Positions 16,856-25,882 of a DNA stretch of 55,110 bases are shown piece by piece (positions within the stretch are counted from its first letter, which is position 1; every line of letters begins with the position of its first letter). The stretch spans positions 1 through 55,110 of the forward strand of contig JAEZAF010000089.1 of the NCBI GenBank assembly GCA_023430545.1, written 5' to 3'. The position numbers were made by a program, and so were the translations under genes. Source of the stretch: Chloroflexota bacterium (GTDB lineage Bacteria; Chloroflexota; Anaerolineae; Aggregatilineales; Phototrophicaceae). The notes beneath the pieces are model-generated. The model worked only from the letters and a program-made list of their open reading frames with translations. It ran no database searches and was not told the origin of the DNA.

Positions 16856-17639
16856 CCACCACCATATCGTGTCCGGTCATATAATCTGAGGCTTCGCATG
16901 CGAGAAAGACGACCGCGCCCTGTAATTCGGTCACATCACACATACGGCCCATCGGGATGCGCGACATCCACACCGGCTGGACGGTCTGGCCGAGTTCAGT
17001 TTCCAGCAGATCGTCAACCAGCTTGGTGCGGGTATACCCGGGACTGATGCAGTTGACACGAATGCCTTTCGGTGCCCACTCGGTCGCGAGGCTTTTCGTC
17101 AGGTGAATCACACCCGCCTTGCTGATATTGTACGCAGCCTGATTCTGCGGGAAGTTGACGATTGTGCCTGACATCGATGCCGTATTGATGATCTTGCCGT
17201 ATCCACGCGGCAGCATCACACGAGCTTCAGCCTGTGCGCACAGAAAAACGCCTTTAAGGTTGATGTCCAGCATCCGATCCCAGTCGGATTCGGCCATCGT
17301 CTCACTGTCTACCCACTGGCCGATACCGGCGTTATTCACGCCAATCGTCAGCGGGCCGAGTGCTTTCTCAACCGTTTCGATCATGGCCTGCACCTCATCG
17401 ACGCGGGTGACATCCGCTTTGACGGCGATGGCTCGGCTTCCTTTGGCCTTCAGTTCTGCGGCGACTTCTTCGGCCAATTCCAGTGCCTGATCAACAATCG
17501 CGACTGAAGCCCCGGCTTCAGCTAGTGCATGGGCATAAGCACGTCCGATGCCCTGTGCGCCGCCGGTCACAAGCGCGACACGGCCATCCAGCCGAAAGCG
17601 GTCCAGTATAGGTCTGGCGTTGAGTACGGTATCGTTCAT
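16833..17639 (-). CDS. SDR-family oxidoreductase (polyol dehydrogenase-like)
   Basis: A 268-residue short-chain dehydrogenase. TGGAQGIG (25-32) binds NAD(P), with NNAGIG (102-107) and catalytic S155/S157, Y170 and K174 (YNISK). The C-terminus (DYMTGHDMVVDGGYCCW) is typical of arabinitol, sorbitol or sorbose-type SDRs. The ATG overlaps the WYL regulator's stop by four bases and the end overlaps glpD by 23, a tight operon. With GlpD-like and Zn-dehydrogenase partners it probably converts a sugar alcohol to a ketose, but the substrate is an inference. Confidence 0.88.
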   Translation of the reverse strand: MNDTVLNARPILDRFRLDGRVALVTGGAQGIGRAYAHALAEAGASVAIVDQALELAEEVAAELKAKGSRAIAVKADVTRVDEVQAMIETVEKALGPLTIGVNNAGIGQWVDSETMAESDWDRMLDINLKGVFLCAQAEARVMLPRGYGKIINTASMSGTIVNFPQNQAAYNISKAGVIHLTKSLATEWAPKGIRVNCISPGYTRTKLVDDLLETELGQTVQPVWMSRIPMGRMCDVTELQGAVVFLACEASDYMTGHDMVVDGGYCCW

Positions 17640-18646
17640 CGAGGCTGCGTCCCTGATTGTCCCTGATCCACGTGATCCATTTGATCCGTGCGAGTAAAGT
17701 GCTCCACGTTCTGCTGCGCAGAGTGTAACACAGCGCGGCGTAATTCGTCCGGTTCTATGACCTCGGCCCTGCCATCGAGTCCGAGCACCAGCATCCGCGC
17801 GATATGCAGATCACCAACCCGCAGTTCGACGCGCAGGTATTCACCGTCCTCACTCGGCTGCTCGATGATCTCCGCATTTCCGGGCACATAATAGCGAAGG
17901 AAGCCCATATCCTTCTGCAATACCCGCAGCACACACTGAAAGTGCGGCAGATACTCGCGGGTGGTCTGAAGATGCTGCTGCCAGAAGGCCGACAGGTCGA
18001 AGTCGGCATCACGGGTAAACGATTGGTCTGTGATCTGCACATCGTGAAAGCGTGACACACGATAGGTGCGGAATTCACCATCCCGCCGCGCTACCAGATA
18101 CCAGACTGCTGCTTTTGCGACGAGGCTGTAGGGTTCGAGTGTTCGTTCCTGAATCTCTCCGTTGTGCTTCTCGTAAATTACCCGAATGCAGCGGTCGGTA
18201 TAGACGGCTTCCTGTAATACCGGCCAGAAGGCGGCAGGCTGTTCCTCATACCACCACCACTTCGGATCGATGTGGATACGCTGTTGAAAATCGCGGATGC
18301 TGCGCTGGTGCAAACCCGGCAGCGCGGCGAAGAGCTTCAGCGCGGCGTCCTCGGTCGGCTCGTTCAGGCCGATTTCACTGAGCAGTTGAGGGATGCCAGA
18401 GGCAAACATCCCACGTAATTCTGACTGCTGGAATCCGCTCAGGATCAGTTTGTACTGGCTGTCGAGGTAGAGGCCCCCGCCCGGACCTTTCTGGCTGTAC
18501 ACCGGGATACGGGCAGCACTCAGGGCGTCGATGTCGCGCAGCACCGTGCGCCGTGAGATTTCCAGCGCCTCGGCCAGTTCGTGGGTGGTCATCTTTTGTC
18601 GGGATTGAAGCAGCAGCAGGATGGAGAGCAGTCGTTCGGCACGCAT
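17636..18646 (-). CDS. WYL-domain HTH transcriptional regulator
   Basis: A 336-residue DNA-binding regulator. The N-terminus is an HTH_11/DeoR-like winged helix (RLLSILLLLQSRQKMTTHEL... EISRRTVLRDIDAL). The middle holds the WYL ligand-binding domain (IRVIYEKHNGEIQERTLEPYSLVAKAAVWYLVARR, about 150-185, including the W-Y-L triad), followed by a WCX C-terminal extension. WYL proteins bind small effectors or nucleic acid. GGAG precedes the ATG. As first gene of the dehydrogenase operon it probably controls that operon and perhaps the divergent RidA gene. Confidence 0.88.
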   Translation of the reverse strand: MRAERLLSILLLLQSRQKMTTHELAEALEISRRTVLRDIDALSAARIPVYSQKGPGGGLYLDSQYKLILSGFQQSELRGMFASGIPQLLSEIGLNEPTEDAALKLFAALPGLHQRSIRDFQQRIHIDPKWWWYEEQPAAFWPVLQEAVYTDRCIRVIYEKHNGEIQERTLEPYSLVAKAAVWYLVARRDGEFRTYRVSRFHDVQITDQSFTRDADFDLSAFWQQHLQTTREYLPHFQCVLRVLQKDMGFLRYYVPGNAEIIEQPSEDGEYLRVELRVGDLHIARMLVLGLDGRAEVIEPDELRRAVLHSAQQNVEHFTRTDQMDHVDQGQSGTQPR

Positions 18647-18739
18647 TGTGACTCCAGTTTAAAAATAAGTGACAGCAGGTGTCACCCATTGGATTATATG
18701 ATGGTTACAGTGTTCACTCAAACAGGAAAGGCAGCCAGG

Positions 18740-19150
18740 ATGGATGTGAAATACCTGAACCCTGAAACCATGCACCATAACCCCGCGTTTACACAGGGCA
18801 TCACCGTGACCGGCGCGGTAAAGACGGTCTATATCGGCGGGCAGAACGCTGTCAACGCAGCGGGTGAGATCGTCGGCAAAGGCGATCTGAAAAAACAGAC
18901 AGAGCAGATCTTTATCAATATCCAGCATGTACTCGATGCTGCGGGGGCGAAACTTGAAAATATCGTGAAGTGGAATATCTATATCCTGCAGGGGCAGGAT
19001 CTCCGGGAAGGATTTGAGGTTTTCCAGACTGTCTGGGGGAATCGGGGCCAGCCACCAGTGATCACCAGTATGTTTGTGGCTGGGTTAGCGCATCCCGATT
19101 TCCTGTGCGAAATTGATGCCATCGCAGTCGTGGCAGATCAGGCACCGTAA
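18740..19150 (+). CDS. RidA/YjgF-family protein
   Basis: A 136-residue protein of the RidA family, whose members hydrolyse reactive enamines/imines. The body FTQGITVTGAVKTVYIGGQNAVN, NIQHVLDAAGAKLENIVKWNIYIL and the C-terminal ITSMFVAGLAHPDFLCEIDAIAVV follow the family. The canonical RidA substrate-binding arginine (usually in an R-A pair near 105) is not obvious, so it may belong to a non-archetypal subgroup. The ATG at 18740 (MDVKYLNPETM) has AGGAAAGG eight bases upstream. It is divergent from the WYL regulator with about 90 bp between starts. Confidence 0.85.
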   Translation: MDVKYLNPETMHHNPAFTQGITVTGAVKTVYIGGQNAVNAAGEIVGKGDLKKQTEQIFINIQHVLDAAGAKLENIVKWNIYILQGQDLREGFEVFQTVWGNRGQPPVITSMFVAGLAHPDFLCEIDAIAVVADQAP

Positions 19151-19335
19151 TCGGGAGTACGTGACGGGCATCTGTAAGAGAAATGATGAGCCGGGTATAG
19201 TCCACCTAAGCCATTCCGAATAGGTAAGCTGACCTTTCAAAATTCGATCCATTGGGTCATTTGTCATCCTCTGAGCCAGATTACAATGAGGCACGTTACA
19301 AAAAGAATTGTGATTTGTGAACAGGAGAAGGCAAA

Positions 19336-20076
19336 ATGACTTCTACAATCCTTGCGACTTTTGACTCGGTTGAACATGCAAATGCGGCCATCAGTGATCT
19401 GATCGGTGCAGGCTTCAAACGTGAAGACATCGGTCTGGCGCTTCGGGATGCCGACAATGCCTATGAGACCTATGTCGCAGATGGTGATGTCAGCGGTGGT
19501 GAAGGCGCTGGTTTCGGCGCGATCATGGGTGGTCTGCTTGGTGCCGTGGTCGGCCTCGGAGCGATCGCCATCCCCGGTGTCGGTCCGATTATTGCTGCCG
19601 GACCGCTGGCCGCTGCCCTCGGTGCGCTGACGGGTGCAGGCATCGGTGCCGCGACCGGTGCAGTCACGGGTGGGATCACCGCCTCACTGGTTGATCTGGG
19701 TGTGCCGGAAGAAGATGCCCACTACTATGCGGAAAGTGTGCGTCAGGGTGCGGCGCTGGTTTCTGTGACGGCACATGATGTCGATGTGGACCGTGCGACC
19801 TCGATCCTGAACAGCCACAATCCGGTGGACATCGATCAGCGTGTGGCACAGTGGCGTGCTCGCGGCTGGACTGGCTTCGATCCGATGACCGATCCCTATA
19901 CCGCAGCGCCGCTGGCGGACTCCACCACGACCAGCACGACCACGACATCGGGGACCACCGGCACCGTGACCGGCGGCACCTCGACCACTGGTGGCGCGGT
20001 CCCGCTGGATGATGCGATGCCTGTCACCCGTGACGAGAACTACTCCGGTGGTGTGCGTCACTATACCCGCGACTAG
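19336..20076 (+). CDS. General stress protein 17M (YflT)-like with glycine-zipper segment
   Basis: A 246-residue protein. Residues 1-50 (TILATFDSVEHANAAISDLIGAGFKREDIGLALRD) and about 115-160 (EEDAHYYAESVRQGAALVSVTAHD) form the split YflT/GSP17M ferredoxin-like domain. A Gly/Ala-rich stretch (about 55-112) looks like paired glycine-zipper membrane helices. The tail is Thr/Gly/Ser low complexity (about 200-225). Family members are induced by general stress in Bacillus; the biochemical role is unknown. GGAGAAGG precedes the ATG, and a strong terminator follows. Confidence 0.75.
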   Translation: MTSTILATFDSVEHANAAISDLIGAGFKREDIGLALRDADNAYETYVADGDVSGGEGAGFGAIMGGLLGAVVGLGAIAIPGVGPIIAAGPLAAALGALTGAGIGAATGAVTGGITASLVDLGVPEEDAHYYAESVRQGAALVSVTAHDVDVDRATSILNSHNPVDIDQRVAQWRARGWTGFDPMTDPYTAAPLADSTTTSTTTTSGTTGTVTGGTSTTGGAVPLDDAMPVTRDENYSGGVRHYTRD

Positions 20077-20121
20077 TACGGCCTGAACGGGCTGATTTCC
20101 AGCCTGTCCTTTAACAAACAG

Positions 20122-20148
20122 ACTGCCCCTCTCATGGGGCAGTTTTTA
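20122..20148 (+). terminator. Rho-independent terminator after the GSP17M-like gene
   Basis: ACTGCCCC (20122-20129) pairs with GGGGCAGT (20136-20143), loop TCTCAT, followed by a T run. Confidence 0.9.
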
Positions 20149-20295
20149 TTGGGCTGTGCTGATAGGTGTAAAAATCGTTTATGCGTAGGGCGGCCCGATG
20201 TGGTCACCTGAAAACGGACTTGCAGAGTCACATGATCGAAACATCAGCACGAATCAGACGAAACAGGGCACAATAGAGCGAAAGGTTGGACAAAG

Positions 20296-20730
20296 ATGTC
20301 TGCACAGGATGAAAAACCAGTCGGTTTAACCAAAGATGTCGGCTGGGAGATCGGAGCACGCCGCACTTACTCAACCTTTACCGGAGAAGCATGGGAACTG
20401 TTATTATCACGCGTAGGGATCGAAATGTGGCTCGGCAGGGTGGACGGCGAAACGCCTGACTTTGCCGTCGGGTCGCAGTACCGGTTAGCCGACGGCACCC
20501 AGGTTGAGGTACGCGTTTTCGAACCGGGATCGCATCTGCGCGTGCAGTATCATCCCCAGGGATGGGAACGTCCTTCGACCATTCAGGTGCGGGTGCTTCC
20601 CTCGAAAAAGGAAGGCCGTGCGACCATCTCCTTCCACGAGGAGCATCTGCCTGATGCCGAGGCACGGGAAATCCGTAAGGCGCACTATGTCTCAGCGCTC
20701 GATCAACTGGGGCGGGCCATTGAAGCATAA
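20296..20730 (+). CDS. SRPBCC / AHSA1-like domain protein
   Basis: A 144-residue protein with the START/SRPBCC pattern: WEIGARRTYSTFTGEAWELLLS as first strand and helices, FAVGSQYRLADGTQVEVRVFEPGSHLRVQYHPQGW as the sheet, and a long final helix (AREIRKAHYVSALDQLGRAIE). It resembles 'activator of Hsp90 ATPase 1-like' proteins, small hydrophobic-ligand binders of diverse function. The ATG is preceded by AAAGG. It is a single gene with its own terminator, and no partner is evident. Confidence 0.75.
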   Translation: MSAQDEKPVGLTKDVGWEIGARRTYSTFTGEAWELLLSRVGIEMWLGRVDGETPDFAVGSQYRLADGTQVEVRVFEPGSHLRVQYHPQGWERPSTIQVRVLPSKKEGRATISFHEEHLPDAEAREIRKAHYVSALDQLGRAIEA

Positions 20731-20829
20731 GGCTGGCGGTCTTTAAATTTGAAATGGATGACCAGTGAGGCGGAATAATCCATCCCCTGCACCTCTGGTG
20801 AACTACGGGTAAAAGATGTGATACTGTAG

Positions 20830-20856
20830 AAACGGCGGACACGGCCCGCCGTTTTC
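20830..20856 (+). terminator. Rho-independent terminator after the SRPBCC gene
   Basis: AAACGGCGG (20830-20838) pairs with CCGCCGTTT (20846-20854) around a 7-nt loop and runs into TTTTC. It is about 100 bp past the stop. Confidence 0.7.
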
Positions 20857-20904
20857 AGGCCATTCTGAACCGGCTTTAATGACAGTAGTGGAGTCAATGT
20901 TGTA

Positions 20905-21216
20905 ATGATGCTGCTAAAGGCGCATCTGGAAGTACAGGCTGGGCAGTGGGACCGGCTGCGTCCACTGCTTGATGAACTGGCCGCACAGTCCCGTGCTGAA
21001 GCTGGTTGCCTCAGTTTTGAATACTTTACCAGCGGACAGGACACGGCCTATATCCTCGTGATACAGGAATGGCGCGACCGTGAAAGCCTCGAACGTCACG
21101 AGGCCTCTGCCCATGTTGCCGACTTCAAGACCCGTGCCGCCGACCTGATCACCCGCCGCGCCCCAACACAGGTTTACATTGTGGATCGGATCGAGGGTTT
21201 GTCATCCCAGTCGTGA
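20905..21216 (+). CDS. Antibiotic-biosynthesis-monooxygenase (ABM) domain protein
   Basis: A 103-residue ferredoxin-like alpha+beta protein of the YgiN/ABM family: MLLKAHLEVQAGQWDRLRPLLDELAAQSRAEAGCLSFEYF, then YILVIQEWRDRESLERHEASAHVADF. Relatives include quinol monooxygenases and heme-degrading IsdG-type enzymes; they act as dimers without a metal or flavin. Specific function cannot be assigned. Residues about 43-46 (AGCL) are the usual turn before strand 2. Confidence 0.82.
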   Translation: MMLLKAHLEVQAGQWDRLRPLLDELAAQSRAEAGCLSFEYFTSGQDTAYILVIQEWRDRESLERHEASAHVADFKTRAADLITRRAPTQVYIVDRIEGLSSQS

Positions 21217-21325
21217 CGGACAAAGAAATCCCTGCGTAAAGATTGCAAAAAGCGCTGTTTGCGTTTAGCCTGATGATGCATTGTGGTGAAAACTAAAACC
21301 CGCTTAGCCATCGAAGGCGTTACTT

Positions 21326-23281
21326 ATGCAGTTTTTGAACCCTCTTGCATTTCTTGGTGCAGCGATTGCAATCCCCATCATCCTGCTGTACATGCTGCGG
21401 CTGCGTCGGCGCGAAGTGGTGATCTCCAGCACCTTCCTCTGGCAGCAGCTTCTACAGGACAATGAGGCCAACACCCCCTGGCAGAAGCTGCGGCGCAACA
21501 TCCTGCTGATCTTGCAGTTGATCATTCTGGCGCTGCTGGTGCTGGCGCTGGCACGCCCTTTCGTGACGGTCCCGGCGGTGAGCGCCGCCCAGACCGCGCT
21601 GCTGCTGGATGCTTCCGCCAGTATGAACGCCAGCGATCAGCCGGACGGCGCGACCCGCTACGAACAGGCGAAACAGCGAGCACTGGAAGTCATCGACACC
21701 ATGAGCGCGGGCAGCATCATGACGGTGATCAACGTCAGCAGTAATGTCGATGTGCGCGTCCCTTACACCGGAGACCGTCAGCAGTTGCGTGCAGCGATTG
21801 AGTCGGCTGAGCCGGGGATGGGACAGGGTGACTGGCTGACGGCGCTCACCCTGGCGGCGGAAGGCGGACGCGGTGCGCAGGATTTCAGCATCGTGATTAT
21901 CGGTGATGGTGGCATCGGCGAGGCCAACAATCTGCCTGCGGTCACCCTGCCCGGAGATGTGAGTTTTATCAGCGTGGGTCAGTCGGACCAGAATGTCGCG
22001 ATCAGTGCGCTGGCTTCGCGGGATGTACCGGGTGGGACGCCGGAGCTGTTCGCGCAGCTCACCAATTACGGTTCAGCCGATGCCGAAGTGGTCTTCACGC
22101 TGCGTGCAGATGGTGACACCATCCCGCTGACCAGTGCGATTTATACCGTTCGCGCCAGAACCAGCCTGCCGATTGTCTCCACCGAGGCATTTGCCCAGCC
22201 GTTTACGCGTCTGGAAGCACAGCTTACGTCATCAGTCAATTCACCATCCGCCGATTACCTTGAGATTGATAATAATGCCTATGCCGTCGCCAGCACCGCC
22301 AGCACACGGCGCATTCTGCTGGTGACAGAAAATAACCTGTTTCTGGAGCAGGTGCTGCGCAGCCAGCCCGGAATCGAGTTCTTCAAGACGCTGCCGGGGC
22401 GAGCACTGCCCACTCAGCCCTATGATCTCTACATCTTCGATAACAATGTCCCGGCGGGGCTTCCGACCGGTGATATGCTGTTCATCAACCCAGACCAGAC
22501 CACGAGCCTTTTTACTGTCGGAGGCGAGGTGGATGAAGTTGGTATCCTCAGTCTGGAGCGCGATGATGAACGGCTGGCGTTTGTCGATTTCGGCAGCGTG
22601 AATATCCTCCAGTACCGTCAGGTGCAGCCGCAGAACTGGGCACAGGTGCTGATCCGTGCGGGAAGTGATCCGCTGTTCTTCGCAGGCGATACCACCGGAC
22701 GACAGGTCGGCGTGCTGGCCTTCGACCTGCGCAACTCCGACCTGCCGCTTCAGATCACCTTCCCGGTGCTGATCTCCAATCTGCTGGAATGGTATGCGCC
22801 GAGTGGAGCAATTGCTGGTGGGACCGCGTTCGATGTCGGCAGCACGGTGCAGATTCGTCCGCCGTTTGACGCCGAAACCGTGCGTGTGACCGCGCCGGAT
22901 GGGGCCGCCGAAGTCATCGAAGTGGATCGCGAGAGTCTGGCCTACACCGCGACGCAGCAGCCCGGTATCTATACGCTGGAAGTGCTGGCAGGTAACGAAG
23001 TGACGCAGACCCAGTACTTCGCTGTCAATACCTTTGCCGCATCAGAGAGTGATATCACCCCGCGTGAGATCACCATCGGCGGTGTGACCATCGATGGACA
23101 GCCGAGGGAAGAACTCGGCCAGCGCGAGTACTGGAGCCTGATCGCACTGCTGGCCCTGCTGTTCCTGCTGATCGAATGGTACGTCTATCATCGTCAGCTT
23201 CGGATACCAACCATCGCGGCGGCAGTCCGTCCCCGTTACAATCCACCCAATCCACCAGGCAGAGCCGCCAGCACCGGCTGA
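21326..23281 (+). CDS. BatA/vWA-domain membrane protein
   Basis: A 651-residue protein. The N-terminus (MQFLNPLAFLGAAIAIPIILLYMLRLRRREV) is the BatA aerotolerance-regulator domain with a membrane segment, followed by a second segment (about 58-80). A von Willebrand A domain (about 88-240) has the MIDAS motif DASAS (95-99). The rest is beta-rich extracytoplasmic sequence, ending in one membrane helix (SLIALLALLFLLIEWYVYHR) and a short basic tail. BatA-type proteins usually work with a MoxR ATPase and a DUF58 protein; neither is in this window. A strong terminator lies 45 bp after the stop. Confidence 0.85.
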   Translation: MQFLNPLAFLGAAIAIPIILLYMLRLRRREVVISSTFLWQQLLQDNEANTPWQKLRRNILLILQLIILALLVLALARPFVTVPAVSAAQTALLLDASASMNASDQPDGATRYEQAKQRALEVIDTMSAGSIMTVINVSSNVDVRVPYTGDRQQLRAAIESAEPGMGQGDWLTALTLAAEGGRGAQDFSIVIIGDGGIGEANNLPAVTLPGDVSFISVGQSDQNVAISALASRDVPGGTPELFAQLTNYGSADAEVVFTLRADGDTIPLTSAIYTVRARTSLPIVSTEAFAQPFTRLEAQLTSSVNSPSADYLEIDNNAYAVASTASTRRILLVTENNLFLEQVLRSQPGIEFFKTLPGRALPTQPYDLYIFDNNVPAGLPTGDMLFINPDQTTSLFTVGGEVDEVGILSLERDDERLAFVDFGSVNILQYRQVQPQNWAQVLIRAGSDPLFFAGDTTGRQVGVLAFDLRNSDLPLQITFPVLISNLLEWYAPSGAIAGGTAFDVGSTVQIRPPFDAETVRVTAPDGAAEVIEVDRESLAYTATQQPGIYTLEVLAGNEVTQTQYFAVNTFAASESDITPREITIGGVTIDGQPREELGQREYWSLIALLALLFLLIEWYVYHRQLRIPTIAAAVRPRYNPPNPPGRAASTG

Positions 23282-23326
23282 CGCTTTCGCCGAGGCTGTT
23301 TGAAAATCACAGGCTGGAGATGGACG

Positions 23327-23356
23327 GGGGCCGGAAGAATCCGGCCCCTCCATTTT
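23327..23356 (+). terminator. Rho-independent terminator after the vWA gene
   Basis: GGGGCCGGA (23327-23335) and TCCGGCCCC (23340-23348) form a 9-bp GC-rich stem with a 4-nt loop, followed by TCCATTTT. Confidence 0.75.
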
Positions 23357-23415
23357 GCATGTGATGCGCATTTACGCGACTCGTAGCGACATGGCATTGC
23401 CGTGTCCGCCGATTC

Positions 23416-24696
23416 TTATTTAATCCGTGTCCACTCCGAACTAAGCATACCCTGCTGCACAGGCACAATGCGATAAACCGCGTTCGTGCCGGTCAGCACG
23501 TCGGAAACATCAACATACAGGGCGCCGCTCGCATCGAACTGAATCTGACGCTGGCTGGTGTCGATCAGATTGGTGCCGTATCCCAGAATCGTGCTCCAGA
23601 ATCCACCGGGGGCAAGCTGGGTGCAGTAAGCCCATGCGAACATCTGCTGCGGCTCATATCGTCCGGGCGGAGGGGCAGCAGCGCACCCGTAGCTGGCAAA
23701 AGTCGAGGTGTTATCCCAACTGTTGGCATATTGTGTCACACTACCGCGATTCGGCTGTGTCGGATCGTTGGCGAGCACGTAGATATTGCCAATTGTCGCA
23801 GGTGGATACGCGAGATAGATCATCAGGCCGCGCTCAAATGGCTGGAACGCACCTGCGACCTGGGTTGCAGCGACCGTAGGACAGCCGTATTCGGTCGGCA
23901 CAAATTCATTGCCGAAGAACCAGTTGATCGAGCAGTTGGTGACTCCAGTCGCCGGTGTGCCCGATGTCCCCGGTGTGGTGACAGGGACCGGATCACCGCT
24001 GACCGTGATGCTGAGCAGTGAACTGACTTCCTGCACACCGCGTATTCCGGTCAGGCGGTAGGTGACGGTATTCCCCTCATTGGCCGGGATCGTCACTGGC
24101 AGTTCTCCGACAGGCGTAACACTGAAGGTCTGGATCACCTGCCCGTTGATGTTGAGTCGTTCAATCCGCACGACATCAGCCACCGTATCCCATCGCAGCG
24201 TGACCGCCATCCCTGGGGCGGCGGTCGTCTGGCTGGCTTCAAACAGATTGATGCGCGGTGCACCCGGCGCGAGGGTCGCGGTGCCGGTCTCCGGTGGATT
24301 GGCACTGGCAGCGGCGTTCGCCGTTTCGAGAATCGCCTGTGTCAGTTGAATGCCTGCGTTCAGCACGGCAATCGCAGTTTCGGTTTGCTGTAATTCAAGT
24401 TCAGCGGCGGCATCCAGCGTGGTCTGTGCAATGGCAGTGACAGCATCAGCCGTGCCAGTTGTATCAGGTGTGGAAGTTTCTGTCGCGGTGGAGGTCGGCG
24501 TCTCGGTCGGAAGGTCCGTCTCCGTAGCGGTTTCAGTCGGAAGTTCAGTCTCAGTTGGCGTGCTGGTCTCGGTTTCGGTGGGCAGCTCCATAATTGTCGG
24601 CAGTGCCCCCACCTCGGAACCTTCACCCGCACAGGCGGTCAGCGTGGAGACTAGCGCGAGAGCGACCAGCGTCAGTACAATCAACGGATGTCTCAT
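23416..24696 (-). CDS. Secreted lipoprotein with Thr/Pro/Glu-rich stalk
   Basis: A 426-residue lipoprotein: signal peptide with lipobox LTAC (Cys22), then a low-complexity stalk (about 35-80; repeats of T-E-T/P-T-E-T), a helical stretch (about 82-130; AVTAIAQTTLDAAAELELQQTETAIAVLNAG), and a beta-rich region with an Ig-like domain (about 148-233; PRINLFEASQTTAAPGMAVTLRWDTV). The C-terminal 190 residues contain several Cys (CSINWFFGNEFVPTEYGCP, GCAAAPPPG, AYCTQL) and may form a disulphide-stabilised domain of unknown function. The Ig-like part resembles domains often seen on Chloroflexota surface proteins. It is convergent with the vWA gene. Confidence 0.75.
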   Translation of the reverse strand: MRHPLIVLTLVALALVSTLTACAGEGSEVGALPTIMELPTETETSTPTETELPTETATETDLPTETPTSTATETSTPDTTGTADAVTAIAQTTLDAAAELELQQTETAIAVLNAGIQLTQAILETANAAASANPPETGTATLAPGAPRINLFEASQTTAAPGMAVTLRWDTVADVVRIERLNINGQVIQTFSVTPVGELPVTIPANEGNTVTYRLTGIRGVQEVSSLLSITVSGDPVPVTTPGTSGTPATGVTNCSINWFFGNEFVPTEYGCPTVAATQVAGAFQPFERGLMIYLAYPPATIGNIYVLANDPTQPNRGSVTQYANSWDNTSTFASYGCAAAPPPGRYEPQQMFAWAYCTQLAPGGFWSTILGYGTNLIDTSQRQIQFDASGALYVDVSDVLTGTNAVYRIVPVQQGMLSSEWTRIK

Positions 24697-24790
24697 CAGA
24701 AGCTACCTTTGATAGAAGGATAAGCTGATACATGGATAAACGCAGGTTGATCAGTTCCGGCACGGCGATGCCCTGACGGATGCCCGCGAT

Positions 24791-25882
24791 ATGAACTATC
24801 TTTTTACGGATCTTGTGCGATGTGTGAAAGTCGTTGTCTCTTTTAGTGTACTCGTGGGACTGGCCGCGTGCCAATCGGACACTGGTACGGGGCTGGATGG
24901 GTCACCTGAACCATTACCGACGGTGATGTCGCTGGAACTGACGACGGCTGCGCCAGTGCCGACACTGTTCCGGACCGCATCACGGGAACTGCGGACGATC
25001 CCGACACGGGATATCACGGTGACTCCACGTCCGACAGCCACACCCGTACTGGCGACGGTCGTCGTACCAGCAGTTGATACAGCCGTCACAGGTCCGACCT
25101 TGACCATCACGGCGACGGTCGAACCCATGACACCGCCGACTCTCACGCCGCTTCCAGCGTGGTTTGACTTCGGGCTGTCAGGGGAGGGGCGTCCACTGTC
25201 TGCGCGTCGGTTCGGGACTGGCGAGAAGGTGCTGCTGTTCGTCGGCGGTATCCATGCCGGATACGAGGCCAACACATCCACCCTGATGCGGGAACTGATC
25301 GCGCATTTTGAGGCGCATCCGGGCGATATACTGCCCGGTGTGTCGCTGATTTTCGTGCCGGTGCTCAATCCCGATGGCATGACAAAGGGACGGACGCTCG
25401 ATGGGCGCTTTAACAGCGCAGGCGTCGATCTCAATCGTAACTGGGGCTGTGACTGGCAGCCGGTCGCCTATTTCCAGCAGCGTGAGGTGAGTCCGGGGGA
25501 AGCGGCCATGTCTGAACCAGAGACGCAGGCCCTCGCCGCGCTGATTGCCGAGATGCAGCCGTCAGCGGTATTGTTTTATCACGCAGCGGCCAATGGAGTC
25601 TTCAGCGGCGAATGCGCCGGTGAGGATGCCGGATCAGCGGCGATGGCATCGGCCTTAGGCGATGCGACCGGCTATCCATACGGTGACGACTTCAGCGAGT
25701 ACACTGTCACCGGCACGGGTCCGGCGTGGGTCGTCTCGCAGGGGATCGCGTCAGCCGATGTCGAACTGGCAAGCGCGGAGATCACCGAGTTTGCGCGTAA
25801 CCTGCGCGGTGTGATGGCGCTCCAGTGCTGGAGCCTTGGAACAGCGGCAGCGAATACCGTGGCCTGTATAGATAGGCATTAA
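24791..25882 (+). CDS. M14-family zinc carboxypeptidase-like lipoprotein
   Basis: A 363-residue lipoprotein: signal peptide with lipobox LAAC (Cys27), a Thr/Pro-rich linker (about 60-118), then an M14 peptidase domain. Visible motifs are GGIHAGYEANT (zinc His and Glu), GVDLNRNWGCDW (Asn-Arg substrate clamp), VLFYHAAANG (third zinc His) and DVELASAEITEF (likely catalytic Glu). The Glu lies four residues after the first His, one more than in classical HxxE carboxypeptidases. Probably it trims cell-wall or surface peptides outside the membrane. It is divergent from the stalked lipoprotein gene. Confidence 0.8.
   Translation: MNYLFTDLVRCVKVVVSFSVLVGLAACQSDTGTGLDGSPEPLPTVMSLELTTAAPVPTLFRTASRELRTIPTRDITVTPRPTATPVLATVVVPAVDTAVTGPTLTITATVEPMTPPTLTPLPAWFDFGLSGEGRPLSARRFGTGEKVLLFVGGIHAGYEANTSTLMRELIAHFEAHPGDILPGVSLIFVPVLNPDGMTKGRTLDGRFNSAGVDLNRNWGCDWQPVAYFQQREVSPGEAAMSEPETQALAALIAEMQPSAVLFYHAAANGVFSGECAGEDAGSAAMASALGDATGYPYGDDFSEYTVTGTGPAWVVSQGIASADVELASAEITEFARNLRGVMALQCWSLGTAAANTVACIDRH

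Noticed and set aside
24350..24712. Plus-strand Val/Ser-rich frame opposite the lipoprotein stalk
   Set aside because: Low-complexity mirror of the Thr/Pro/Glu repeat codons, not a gene.
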